A stretch of DNA of 64,000 nt, from NCBI GenBank assembly GCA_024231905.1, contig JAAEQC010000140.1, positions 62,001 through 126,000 of the forward strand, in the 5' to 3' direction. Numbering within the stretch: position 1 is the first letter of the stretch; every line of letters starts with the position of its first letter. The notes beneath the pieces are model-generated. The model saw nothing but the letters and a program-made list of their open reading frames with translations. It did not search any database and was not told the DNA's origin. Positions 53,666-62,907 of this stretch are shown one piece after another. The translations under genes were made by a program, and so were the position numbers. The stretch comes from a bacterium. Its GTDB lineage: Bacteria; Krumholzibacteriota; Krumholzibacteriia; LZORAL124-64-63.

Positions 53666-54676
53666 TCAGAACCGCCCGATCTCCAACTCCTCCAATGCCG
53701 CGAGGATCGCCTCGTGCACCCGCCCGTTGCTGACGATGACGCCCAGGTTCTCCTCCAGCCGGTAGCCGTGGCTGAAGTCCAGGTCGCGCCCCAGCACGTC
53801 GGTCACGCGTCCGCCGGCCTCGGTCAGGACGAGCACGCCGCCGGCGTGATCCCAGATCTTCTCCCGGTACTCGGCCGAGCGCGGCAGGCGCAGATAGGCC
53901 TCCGCTTCGCCGCGGGCCACCACCGCGTACTTGGTCATGCTGTCCAGCCGGACCGGTTCGGCGCGGATGGCCAGGCGCTCGGCGATGCGGGCGGCGGCGT
54001 CGTGGGACGAGTGGGCCTTCTCGACCGACTCGCAGAAACGAATCAGCGCCGGGTCGGCTTCCCCGCTGACGCGCAACGGAACGGCGGCGGCCTCGCCGTC
54101 CATGGGCACCTGCCAGGCACCGGCCCCGCGGATGGCCAGCATCACGGTGCCGGCGCCGCGGTCGCCGTCCAGCGCCGGGCCCAGATTCGGGCAGGCCAGG
54201 GCCGACAGGACGATCTCGCCGTCGAGCACGAGGGCCAGTCCCACGGCGTACTGCTGCCCGCGCAGGAACCCCTTGGTGCCGTCGATGGGATCGAGGGTCC
54301 ACAGGCGGGGGACGGCTTCCTTGTGAGCGCCGCGGTCGATCCAGGTGCAGATATCGTCGGTGGTCGCGTCGGTGACCCGGGCTCGGACGAGGTCGGTCAC
54401 CCGCTCGAGAGTGGCGGCGTTGGCCGGGTCGCGCAGGGCGGCGCTGTTCTCCTCACCGATGACCGGATCGGCGGGGAAGGCTTCGCCCAGGGCCTTGCAC
54501 ACCAGGGCCTGGCTGCCGAAGTCCGCCACGGTGACGGGGCTGCGGTCCTTCTTCTCCAGGGCGCCTGGGTCGAGGCTCGCCTGGACCTCGCGGCACAGCA
54601 GGCCCGCCGTGCGCACGGCGGCCAGGGCCGTTTCCAGTTCGGTGGAGAGGGCGTGGCCGGTCCAGGGGGTCGTCAT
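53666..54676 (-). CDS. Inositol monophosphatase family, CysQ/HAL2-like nucleotidase
   Basis: 336 residues. Metal sites: G-E-E-N near 80, L-D-P-I-D-G-T-K-G-F-L-R-G near 130 and W-D-H-A-G-G at about 270. The 'D-G-T-K-G-F' form and length match 3'(2'),5'-bisphosphate nucleotidases, which recycle PAP from sulfate assimilation. An inositol phosphatase activity is the alternative. Plant-type SAL1/HAL2-like proteins share the long insert with T-D-D-I. Confidence 0.8.
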   Translation of the reverse strand: MTTPWTGHALSTELETALAAVRTAGLLCREVQASLDPGALEKKDRSPVTVADFGSQALVCKALGEAFPADPVIGEENSAALRDPANAATLERVTDLVRARVTDATTDDICTWIDRGAHKEAVPRLWTLDPIDGTKGFLRGQQYAVGLALVLDGEIVLSALACPNLGPALDGDRGAGTVMLAIRGAGAWQVPMDGEAAAVPLRVSGEADPALIRFCESVEKAHSSHDAAARIAERLAIRAEPVRLDSMTKYAVVARGEAEAYLRLPRSAEYREKIWDHAGGVLVLTEAGGRVTDVLGRDLDFSHGYRLEENLGVIVSNGRVHEAILAALEELEIGRF

Positions 54677-54827
54677 GGTTCTCGCCTTCGTTCGGTTGTG
54701 CCTACAAGATCGCGTCCGGCCCGCTCAAGGTCCTCGGGGACCTTGGGTATTGCAGTAACACTCGAGCCGCTTGATGTCCGGTGCGCCGAGTCGAATCCTT
54801 GGGCCGTCGCCCCGATTTTCCGGGAAT

Positions 54828-56189
54828 CTAACCGCTGCCGGCTGCAGGGGCCACTTCCGGTTCGGCGGCTGCCAGCTCCCTGTGCAAACGCAACGCCCGC
54901 CAGGCCACCACCAGGGTCTCCACCGAGCCGCCCGCCATGATCAGGATCGTGGCCAGGAGGGCGCCGTTCACCGTGGGATCGCGGGCCACGATCAGGAAGC
55001 CCGGGACCACCAGCACCAGGGTCTTCAGGGCGCTGGCCAGGGCGATGATCCCCGTGCGGCGCCGGTTCATGAGGAACCCCTGCGAGAACGAGCGCCAGCC
55101 CATGGGAATCGGTTGGAAGGGAATGAAGAGCAGGGCGCCGGCCACGTAGGCGGCCTTGTCCGGTTCCAGGGAGAAGACGTGCAGCAGGAGAACGCCCCGG
55201 AGCGGGGTCCACACCCAGGCGCCGATGGCCACCACGAAGACCAGGATGACCGCGCCGGAGAAGCGGGCCAGGCGCCGGAAGTCGTGGCGGTCGTTCACCA
55301 GCACGAGGGTGGTGTTCTGCAGAGCCCACAGGGGTGAGGCCATGAGGATCAGCAGGGGGAAGACGAAGCCCAGGGCACCCTGGGCCAGGTCCGGATCCAC
55401 GGTGCGGCCCATGACCGCGTTGAGCAGCGGTCGCATGAGGGCCCAGGCCACGGTGCTCACCATGAGCGGGCCGATGAAGACCAGGAAGTGGCGCCAGCCC
55501 ACGCGTTCGTCCTCGCCCGCGTCCACGCCCTCGGCGCGGCGACGGACCAGTCCCACGGCCTGGAGGCCGGAGTACACGGCCTCGACAAAGATCCCCACGG
55601 TCATGGCCATGCCGCCGACCACCGCCGGCGGCAGCCAGCCCCGGCCGGACAGGGCGAAGACGAAACTCGCCAGGCAGGCCAGACGCACGCCCGTGGCCAG
55701 GCTGATCAGGCGGGTGTTCCGGTGGCGCATGATGATGCCCCAGGCCAGGGAGCGCAGGGGCAGCAGCAGGGGGATGGGCGCCTGCACCAGCAGGATGCGC
55801 TGGGCCAGTTCCGTCACCGCCGGGGTCGAGCCCATGACGTCGGCGAAGAGCCACGTGCCCAGGGGCGACACGGCCAAGGCCAGGTCCACCACGCAGATGA
55901 CCGCGCCCAGGCTCAGTCCCTTGGCGATGAGGTCGCGGCGGGCTCGCGGACCGGCGCCCATGGCGGTGACGATCTGCTGGAAGGGAAAGAGGGGCGAATT
56001 GAGGAAGACCGCCGTGCCGAAGCCCACGCCGTAGGCGGCGAGCTGGACGATGGCGTCCTCGCACCGGCCCAGGGCGGCGTTGATGATGGGGTGGGCCAGC
56101 GTCATCATCTGGCTCGTCAGGACCAACGGCCAGTAGAAGGCGAGGATCTGGCGGTAGCCCAGCGGCGTCTGCTCTGAGCTGGGCGTCAC
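54828..56189 (-). CDS. MATE/ANKH-like multispanning transporter
   Basis: 453 residues, about twelve membrane helices in two halves (W-P-L-V-L-T-S-Q-M-M-T near 15, I-G-P-L-M-V-S-T-V-A near 245). This pattern is seen in distant MATE and progressive-ankylosis (ANKH)-like exporters. The substrate is unknown. GTG start 56189 overlaps the guaA stop by 4 bp, so translation is coupled to GMP synthetase, an unusual partner. Confidence 0.65.
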   Translation of the reverse strand: MTPSSEQTPLGYRQILAFYWPLVLTSQMMTLAHPIINAALGRCEDAIVQLAAYGVGFGTAVFLNSPLFPFQQIVTAMGAGPRARRDLIAKGLSLGAVICVVDLALAVSPLGTWLFADVMGSTPAVTELAQRILLVQAPIPLLLPLRSLAWGIIMRHRNTRLISLATGVRLACLASFVFALSGRGWLPPAVVGGMAMTVGIFVEAVYSGLQAVGLVRRRAEGVDAGEDERVGWRHFLVFIGPLMVSTVAWALMRPLLNAVMGRTVDPDLAQGALGFVFPLLILMASPLWALQNTTLVLVNDRHDFRRLARFSGAVILVFVVAIGAWVWTPLRGVLLLHVFSLEPDKAAYVAGALLFIPFQPIPMGWRSFSQGFLMNRRRTGIIALASALKTLVLVVPGFLIVARDPTVNGALLATILIMAGGSVETLVVAWRALRLHRELAAAEPEVAPAAGSG

Positions 56190-58009
56190 TCCCACTCGAT
56201 GGTTCCCGGCGGCTTGCTGGTCAGGTCGTAGGCCAGGCCGCTGATGCCGGGCAGGGCGAGGATGTCGCGCTTCAATTCCAGGAGCAGGGGACGCGGCAGC
56301 TCGGCCGCCGTGGCGGTCATGGCGCGCTCGGAGAAGATGGGGCGGACGATGCACAGTTCGCGGCCGGCGCCGTCGATCTCCACCGGCACGAGCACCGTCG
56401 GGCACTGCCACACGTCCTGGTAGATGCCGTGGCGGCGCAGGCCCTCCATGACCAGGTGATCGCATTCACGGAGCAGATCCAGGCGCTCGCGGGTCATGCC
56501 CGCGGCCAGGGGACGGAACGCGCGCGGCATGGTGTCCGCCAGGTTCCACAGGGCCCGGTTCAGACCGTCCACGGTCTTGAAGACGCGGCCGCTGACCTTC
56601 TGCAGGGTCTCCCAATCGGCCTTCCCATGGAAGAGGACCGGATGCTCGTAACTGCGCAAGTCGGCCTTCACGCCCACGGACTTGATGGGCAGGGGTACGG
56701 CCTGGAGACCGTGCTCGGAGGCGGCTTCCCGCACTGCCGGCGTGATCGACTCCAGCTGCTCCGCGTCGGCCACTTCGCCGTTCGAGCAGAGCAGGCGCAC
56801 ACCCAGTCCGGGACCGGGGAACGGGTGCCGCCAGATCATGTCGTGGGGGATGCCCAGCCTGTCGCCCAGTTCGCGCACTTCCACCTTGTAGAGGTCGGCC
56901 AAGGGCTCGACGACCTTCCCGGCGGCGATCATCTCCTCGATGATGGGCACCCGGTTGTGGTGGGTCTTGATGGTGTCGGCGCGCTTGGTGCCGCCGGTCT
57001 CGATGGTGTCCGGGTAGATGGTGCCCTGGCCCAGCAGGTGTTCGGTCAGACCCAGCCGCCGCGCCTCGTCCTCGAAGACGGCGATGAAGGTGTCACCGAT
57101 GGCCCGTCGCTTCTCCTCGGGCTCGATCTTGCCTTCCAGGGCGGCCAGGAAGGTGTCGGTGGCGTCGATGAAGTGGAAGTCGTCGCCCAGGCCGAATTCA
57201 GCGAAGGCTTGCACCACGCCGGCGGACTCGTCCTTGCGCATGAGGCCGTTATCCACGTGCAGCAGTTTCAGCTTTCCGGGACCGAGGGCCTCGGCGAAGA
57301 GCTTGGCGGCCACGGTGGAGTCCACGCCGCCCGAGGCCAGCAGGAAAACCGCGCCGTCGCCCACCTGGGCGCGGATCTTGGCCACCTCCTGCTGGACGAA
57401 ACCGTCCATGGTCCAGGTGGGGTGGCAGCCGCAGATTCCCAGGGCGAAGTTGGCGATCATCTCGTCGCCGTGGAGGGTGTCGTCCACCTCGGGGTGGAAC
57501 TGGAAGCCGTAGCGGCGCAATTCGTCGGACCCGATGGCCGCGAAGCGGTGGGGTTCGGCGCCTTCGCCCAGCACTGTGTAGCCCAGCTCCTCGAAGTCCG
57601 GTCCCACGGCAGTCACCGAATCGAAGTGGCTCATCCAGACCTGCTCGGACTCGCCCAGGCCGGCGAAGAGCGGGTGTTCGCGGTTCAGGTGCAGGTCGGC
57701 GTGACCCCACTCCTGCTTGCCGTTGATGACCGTGCCGCCATAATGCTTGGCGATTTCCTGGTGGCCGAAGCAGAAGCCGAGGATGGGCACGTCGAGGTCG
57801 TAGATACCCTTGTTGTAGCCCGAGTCCTCGCCGAAGGAGGCCATGGACGGGCTGCCGCTGAGGATGATCCCCTTGTAGTCGGCGAAGGCTTCCAGGGGAT
57901 CCTCGGGCTGGCGGATCTCGGCCAGGACGCGGGCGCGGCGCACCTTGGTGGCGATGAGATGGGCGTACTGCCCGCCGAAGTCGATGACGGCGATCTTGTC
58001 GTGCTGCAT
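56186..58009 (-). CDS. guaA: GMP synthetase, long (eukaryote-like) form
   Basis: 607 residues against about 525 in E. coli. The glutamine amidotransferase half has the nucleophile Cys in G-F-C-F-G-H-Q and the His/Glu in F-Q-F-H-P-E-V. The ATP pyrophosphatase half has the P-loop A-S-G-G-V-D-S-T, followed by the XMP-binding and dimerisation region. The added roughly 80 residues lie after R-H-P-F-P-G-P-G-L-G, inside the dimerisation domain, as in human-type GMPS. It converts XMP to GMP. Confidence 0.92.
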   Translation of the reverse strand: MQHDKIAVIDFGGQYAHLIATKVRRARVLAEIRQPEDPLEAFADYKGIILSGSPSMASFGEDSGYNKGIYDLDVPILGFCFGHQEIAKHYGGTVINGKQEWGHADLHLNREHPLFAGLGESEQVWMSHFDSVTAVGPDFEELGYTVLGEGAEPHRFAAIGSDELRRYGFQFHPEVDDTLHGDEMIANFALGICGCHPTWTMDGFVQQEVAKIRAQVGDGAVFLLASGGVDSTVAAKLFAEALGPGKLKLLHVDNGLMRKDESAGVVQAFAEFGLGDDFHFIDATDTFLAALEGKIEPEEKRRAIGDTFIAVFEDEARRLGLTEHLLGQGTIYPDTIETGGTKRADTIKTHHNRVPIIEEMIAAGKVVEPLADLYKVEVRELGDRLGIPHDMIWRHPFPGPGLGVRLLCSNGEVADAEQLESITPAVREAASEHGLQAVPLPIKSVGVKADLRSYEHPVLFHGKADWETLQKVSGRVFKTVDGLNRALWNLADTMPRAFRPLAAGMTRERLDLLRECDHLVMEGLRRHGIYQDVWQCPTVLVPVEIDGAGRELCIVRPIFSERAMTATAAELPRPLLLELKRDILALPGISGLAYDLTSKPPGTIEWE

Positions 58010-58121
58010 GGATCCGTCCCGGGGCCAGGGGTCAGCGGGGTAGCCGGCGCGGCGCGCGGCCGGGAAAGCCCATAATTAACCCACAAGACGGAATTCCTCA
58101 ACCGGGTTCGGCGTCCGCGGC

Positions 58122-58928
58122 TCAGTTGAAGGGATTCGGGTAGACGGGGCCGATCCCGTAGTCGGGCTCGGCCGCCGGGACAATCCGTACGGGCATCGTC
58201 GTTTGCGCCTTGGGCGGCGCCGGCGCCGGGCGGGGCGCCCACAGGAACTCCAAACGGTCCGATCCCGAGATTTCCGTCACCACGTACATCCGGGTATGGG
58301 TGATCGTGTCGCCGAAGGTGAAGATCATCTCCTCGTTCAATTCGAGCTGGCCCATGATTTCCCCATTCTCGTTCCTCGCCGAAAAGGGCGGCAAGTCGTA
58401 GAGGTGGGGAAAGAGCGTCATGTCCCTGAGGACGATCTTACCGCGGTCGTCGGTTACGCCCACGGGACTGTGGTCCGAGTCGAGCAGGGCCATGAGCATG
58501 GGCGCCGTGCCCTGCCAGATGACCGCGTCGGTGCCCAACTCGTGGACGACGAGCCGGGCCACGTAGTAGCCGCTGTGCAGGTGGACGTCGGTGTCATCCC
58601 GGCCGTTCCACACGATGCGGTGCTGACCTGCAGGTAGTTGCTGATCTACGAGATTGCGGACGACCCGACCGGCGACATCCTCGATGGTCACGCAGACGCG
58701 CGTTTCGGCGATGATCGTCATGGGGATCGCGACCGCAGCCTTGCCTATATGATCCTGCAAGAAGTCGTTGTTGCTGGTGACATTCATCTTGAGACCGGGC
58801 ACGGGGTCGCCCGCCGTGTCCACGACCTTGACGGAGACGGCGAAGGGCTCCGGTTCAGCCGGGTCGTCCGAGCAGGCGGGCAACAGGCTCAGGGCCGCCA
58901 GGAGGGCGACCGGAAGCAGCTTCTGCAT
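58122..58928 (-). CDS. Lipoprotein with internal FlgD-like module, ends at P-N-P-F-N
   Basis: 268 residues. Lipobox L-L-P-A-C at about residue 19. A FlgD-like Ig segment lies near 82-130 (D-V-A-G-R-V-V-R-N-L-V, G-Q-H-R-I-V-W-N-G-R-D-D, S-G-Y-Y-V-A-R-L). The protein ends G-P-V-Y-P-N-P-F-N and stops. In usual secreted proteins Y-P-N-P-F-N begins this module and the G-R-x-V-R part follows it, so here the order is reversed. It is surface lipoprotein-like; function unknown. Confidence 0.68.
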   Translation of the reverse strand: MQKLLPVALLAALSLLPACSDDPAEPEPFAVSVKVVDTAGDPVPGLKMNVTSNNDFLQDHIGKAAVAIPMTIIAETRVCVTIEDVAGRVVRNLVDQQLPAGQHRIVWNGRDDTDVHLHSGYYVARLVVHELGTDAVIWQGTAPMLMALLDSDHSPVGVTDDRGKIVLRDMTLFPHLYDLPPFSARNENGEIMGQLELNEEMIFTFGDTITHTRMYVVTEISGSDRLEFLWAPRPAPAPPKAQTTMPVRIVPAAEPDYGIGPVYPNPFN

Positions 58929-59140
58929 GGAATTCCCCGTTTCTGTCCGAGATTTCCGATACTCTCCAGTATCTAACAACTCGCATAGTTGAACCAATAT
59001 AGCATACGGCCGGGCAGGGCTACAAACGGCGCGGTGCAACCCTGGGGCGAATTCTGCGTCTTGAAGTTTGCGACACAAACCAATATGATGTACAGACTGG
59101 TTGGGGAGCCAACCGCATCCGTCGCGAAAGGAAAGCCGAC

Positions 59141-59767
59141 ATGACCGAATCCCTGAGCCAAACCGATCTCCAACGCCGGGCCGCGCGCTACGATTCCCAG
59201 GACGGCATCGGGGAGTTCCTGGTCGGCTGCCTCTTCTTCTTCATCGCCCGGGCGGTGGTCGATCCCCACCTGGCCTGGGTGCCTGCCCTACTGGTCTTCC
59301 CCTTGCGCTGGGCGCTGCGGTTCTTCAAGGAACGGTTCACCTACCCGCGCGCGGGATACGTGAAACTGCAGCCCACCGAGACCGGGCCGGAGCTGGGACG
59401 CGGCATGCTCCTCTACCTGGGCGTGGTGGTCTTCATCGCGGCCGCCGTCCTGGTGGTGTGGGGCGACGTCACCAGCTGGGACCAATGGATGAAGTGGCTG
59501 CCTGCGGTCATGGGCGGTTTCTGTTCGGGCGCCTTCCTGTACCTGGCGCAACGGAGCGGCCTGTGGCGGCACTACGCTCTGTTCGTTGCGAGCATCAGCT
59601 GGGGCGTGGCCTGTTCGCTGCTGCCGGCCCGGACGGTCTACGAGGGAATCCAGCACTGGGCCCTGGGTCTGGGGCTGATCTGTGTGCTGACGGGCATCGC
59701 CGTCTTCGCGCACTTCGTGCGGACCCATCCGGTCCGGGACGAGGAGGGTGCCGATGAACACGCCTGA
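59141..59767 (+). CDS. Hypothetical multispanning membrane protein
   Basis: 208 residues with about six membrane helices (paired from 28, 100, 140 and 175). No known family recognised. AAAGGA before the ATG. The winged-helix regulator starts inside its last 14 bp, so expression is coupled, a pairing common for small HTH proteins with a membrane partner. Confidence 0.65.
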   Translation: MTESLSQTDLQRRAARYDSQDGIGEFLVGCLFFFIARAVVDPHLAWVPALLVFPLRWALRFFKERFTYPRAGYVKLQPTETGPELGRGMLLYLGVVVFIAAAVLVVWGDVTSWDQWMKWLPAVMGGFCSGAFLYLAQRSGLWRHYALFVASISWGVACSLLPARTVYEGIQHWALGLGLICVLTGIAVFAHFVRTHPVRDEEGADEHA

Positions 59768-60071
59768 CCCTGCGTTGCGCCAACTCGCCGGTCTCGACAA
59801 GGTCATCCACGAACCGGGACGCCTGGCGGTGGTGGCGTATCTGAACGCCGTGGCCGAGGCGGATTTCCTCTTTCTCCAGGACCAGACCGGGCTCACCCGC
59901 GGCAACCTCTCGAGCCACATGTCCAAGCTCGAGGAAGCGGGCTACGTGGCGGTCGAGAAGATGTTCGTGGGCAAGACCCCGCGCACGGCCTACCGGCTGA
60001 CGGACACGGGCCGGACGGCGTTCGCGTCCTACCGCCAGCAACTGCTGCAGGCGTTGGGGGAGGGCGTCTGA
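59754..60071 (+). CDS. Winged-helix transcriptional regulator (HTH_34 type)
   Basis: 105 residues. L-D-K-V-I-H-E-P-G-R-L-A-V-V-A-Y-L at the start, G-L-T-R-G-N-L-S-S-H-M-S-K-L-E-E-A-G-Y in the recognition region and Y-R-L-T-D-T-G-R near the end match PF13601 regulators. GAGGAGGG lies before ATG 59754. It overlaps the membrane protein gene. Confidence 0.82.
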   Translation: MNTPDPALRQLAGLDKVIHEPGRLAVVAYLNAVAEADFLFLQDQTGLTRGNLSSHMSKLEEAGYVAVEKMFVGKTPRTAYRLTDTGRTAFASYRQQLLQALGEGV

Positions 60072-60121
60072 CCCTCCGGCCTCCGACTCGTGGTAGACAA
60101 TAGGCCGTTTCCGGGGAAGGC

Positions 60122-60316
60122 GTGAAGGGGGGTGCCATCCTGAAGTCCATCCTGATCTGTCTGCTCCGGGCGACTGTTGCTTCCGCAGCCGAACAGGTGG
60201 AGATCCCTCTGGAGTTGGGCGTGGTGCCGCGCCAGCTGGGTGACGGATCCGATCTGCTGCTGGCGTTCGACGCGGGCGACCTGTCCTGGAGCACCCTCGA
60301 GGCCTTCTACCGGTAG
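60122..60316 (+). CDS. Mini secreted protein carrying the C-terminal tag
   Basis: 64 residues from GTG 60122, or about 58 from a CTG at 60140 that has AAGGGGGG before it. Signal-like N-terminus (L-K-S-I-L-I-C-L-L ... A-S-A-A-E), then a short acidic/hydrophobic body and the end G-D-L-S-W-S-T-L-E-A-F-Y-R. Only signal and tag remain, with almost no body. It could be an internal-deletion product or a true minimal tagged peptide. Confidence 0.5.
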   Translation: MKGGAILKSILICLLRATVASAAEQVEIPLELGVVPRQLGDGSDLLLAFDAGDLSWSTLEAFYR

Positions 60317-60466
60317 CTTCCACATGGCGAGCACCGACCCCACCCCCCGGTGAACTCTGTTGACCAGGACAAACTTGCGTTCTTGGCAGGCCGAGACCAT
60401 GGTGTCTCCCATCGGGCCACGCAGGATTCTCGCGCGGCCGGTCCTACATGAGCATGGGGGTGCTTC

Positions 60467-61273
60467 ATGACATCCGAGGGACACGCCGGAGTACCCGGCT
60501 GGGGATTCTTCCGTCGCGTCATCGATCGTGCGCCCATGGCGTCGGATGAGAAGCTCCGACTCCAGCACTACACCGTGTGCCTGATCCTGGGCGTGCCCAC
60601 CATGGTGGTCTTCGCGGCCATGGCCCTGGCCAAGGGCGAGTACGCGGTCGGCGCCGTGGTGCTGACCAGCGCCACCGGGCTCGCCGTAGGCTGGGCGCTG
60701 CTGGGACGCGGTTATAATCCGCCCTTGATCTATCGTCTGAATGCCCTCCTGTACGCCGCCCTCATGCTCCACATGGTGGCCGTCGGCGGTTCCGCCGGCG
60801 ACAAGATCCTCTGGACCTACACGTTCCCCATGATCGCCCTCTTCCTTTTGGGCCGGCGGGAGGGACTCATCTGGTCCCTCGGCGTCTATGGTATCACGGT
60901 CCTGATCCTCCTGGACATGGTGCCCGGAGCGGCGATCTACGACTATGCCGTAAGCTTCAAGGTGCGGTTCCTGGTGACGTTGTTCTTCGTGGGGACCATC
61001 GCCTACTGGTTCGAACACTTCCGTACCGAGTACCGGCTGGGGATGGAGAGCGAGCGGGCCCAACTGGAAGCGGCCATGTCCGAGGTGAAGGTCCTCAGCG
61101 GCCTGCTGCCCATCTGCGCCAACTGCAAGAAGATCCGTGACGACCAGGGCTACTGGCAGCAACTCGAGACCTACGTGGACGCCAACTCCGAGGCTCGTTT
61201 CAGTCACGGCATTTGCCCGGACTGCCTGCAGGAACACTATCCCGATGTGCCCCGGAAGCAGGTCGGGGACTGA
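60467..61273 (+). CDS. Six-TM membrane protein with double C-x-x-C tail
   Basis: 268 residues. About six membrane helices (residues 38-185) are followed by a helix (E-R-A-Q-L-E-A-A-M-S-E-V-K) and the tail L-S-G-L-L-P-I-C-A-N-C-K-K-I-R-D-D-x-G-Y-W ... H-G-I-C-P-D-C. This Cys-pair module usually ends PAS or response-regulator proteins of unknown output. Here it follows a MASE-like membrane sensor with no kinase or GGDEF domain. It probably binds metal or senses redox at the inner membrane. Confidence 0.7.
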   Translation: MTSEGHAGVPGWGFFRRVIDRAPMASDEKLRLQHYTVCLILGVPTMVVFAAMALAKGEYAVGAVVLTSATGLAVGWALLGRGYNPPLIYRLNALLYAALMLHMVAVGGSAGDKILWTYTFPMIALFLLGRREGLIWSLGVYGITVLILLDMVPGAAIYDYAVSFKVRFLVTLFFVGTIAYWFEHFRTEYRLGMESERAQLEAAMSEVKVLSGLLPICANCKKIRDDQGYWQQLETYVDANSEARFSHGICPDCLQEHYPDVPRKQVGD

Positions 61274-61295
61274 GGACCTGTAGATTCGGTCCTGC

Positions 61296-62057
61296 TCACC
61301 GCCGCTCCGCCTCGCCGGTCATGGGTACGAAGCGCACCGGCAGCACCACCCGCCGCGAGATCTCGCCGCGTTCGTCCTTCTCCAGCACCGTCAGCCACTG
61401 GACCTCGTGCTGCTCGCCCAGGGGCATGACCAACCGGCCGCCCGGGGCGAGCTGGGCCACCAGGGCCGGTGGGACCTCTTCCGCCGCCGCGGTCACCATG
61501 ATCCCGTCGAAGGGCGCCAGATCCGGGAGCCCCGCGTAGCCGTCCCCCTCGTGGACTCTTACGTTGTCGTAGCCCAGGACCCGTAGCCGCATGCGGGCCA
61601 TGCGAGCCAGTTCGGTCACGATTTCCACCGTGTGCACGTACCCACCTGTGAGGACCTCGGCGAGCACCGCGGCCTGGTATCCGGACCCCGTGCCCACCTC
61701 CAGGACCGTGTCGGTCGGTGCCAGAGCCAGAACGTCGGTCATCATGGCCACGACGGTGGGCTGGCTTATGGTCTGACCCAGGCCGATGGGCAGGGCCCGG
61801 TTCTCGTAGGCGTGGTTGCGGAAGGTGTGTGGTACGAATTCGTGCCGGGGCACCGTGAGCAGGGCGGCGCGCACGGTCTCGGAGAGGGTCTCGCGACCCA
61901 GTACCTCGGGGCTGCGGCGTACGTCGGCCTCGACCTGGCGGACCATGGTCCGGCGCTCGGCGTCTTGACCGCCGCCATCCGAGGCGTCCGCACCCATGCC
62001 GTTGACCATGATCATGACCGTCCCGAGCACGGTTCCTAGTAAGAGAGATGCGCTCAT
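61296..62057 (-). CDS. pcm: Exported protein-L-isoaspartate O-methyltransferase
   Basis: 253 residues. Leader M-S-A-S-L-L-L-G-T-V-L, then the PIMT fold: V-P-R-H-E-F-V-P, G-Q-T-I-S-Q-P, SAM site V-L-E-V-G-T-G-S-G-Y-Q and V-T-A-A-A-E. It methylates damaged Asp/Asn residues to start repair. A leader sequence points to a periplasmic or membrane-linked form. Divergent from msrA (75 bp apart). Confidence 0.85.
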   Translation of the reverse strand: MSASLLLGTVLGTVMIMVNGMGADASDGGGQDAERRTMVRQVEADVRRSPEVLGRETLSETVRAALLTVPRHEFVPHTFRNHAYENRALPIGLGQTISQPTVVAMMTDVLALAPTDTVLEVGTGSGYQAAVLAEVLTGGYVHTVEIVTELARMARMRLRVLGYDNVRVHEGDGYAGLPDLAPFDGIMVTAAAEEVPPALVAQLAPGGRLVMPLGEQHEVQWLTVLEKDERGEISRRVVLPVRFVPMTGEAERR

Positions 62058-62132
62058 GCTTGCGACCTCCCCACCGACCATAGCGGAATGGGGCGGCGGC
62101 GGCAACCGGGGCGGTGACGTGGGAGGCCCCGC

Positions 62133-62752
<620 letters not shown>

Positions 62753-62756
<4 letters not shown>

Positions 62757-62906
62757 AGGACGACTTCGAAGCCTTCGAAATCGGGCTGGCCGACGTAGGT
62801 GCCCTCGGACGCGCAGCTCTTGCCGTGGGCCTGCTTGATGGCGTCCGACTCGGTCCAGGCCTCGAAGACCTCTTCACGGCCGGGGCCGCTGCGCGTTGGC
62901 CGGCGA
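62753..62906 (-). pseudogene. 3' fragment of an ABM-domain (IsdG-like) monooxygenase gene
   Basis: Minus-strand frame ...E-E-V-F-E-A-W-T-E-S-D-A-I-K-Q-A-H-G, then G-Q-P-D-F-E-G-F-E-V-V-L and TAG. This is the C-terminal half of an antibiotic-biosynthesis-monooxygenase/heme-degrading type protein. No start codon and no N-terminal half remain; the upstream frame runs into the end of the exoprotein gene. Confidence 0.55.
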
Positions 62907-62907
62907 A

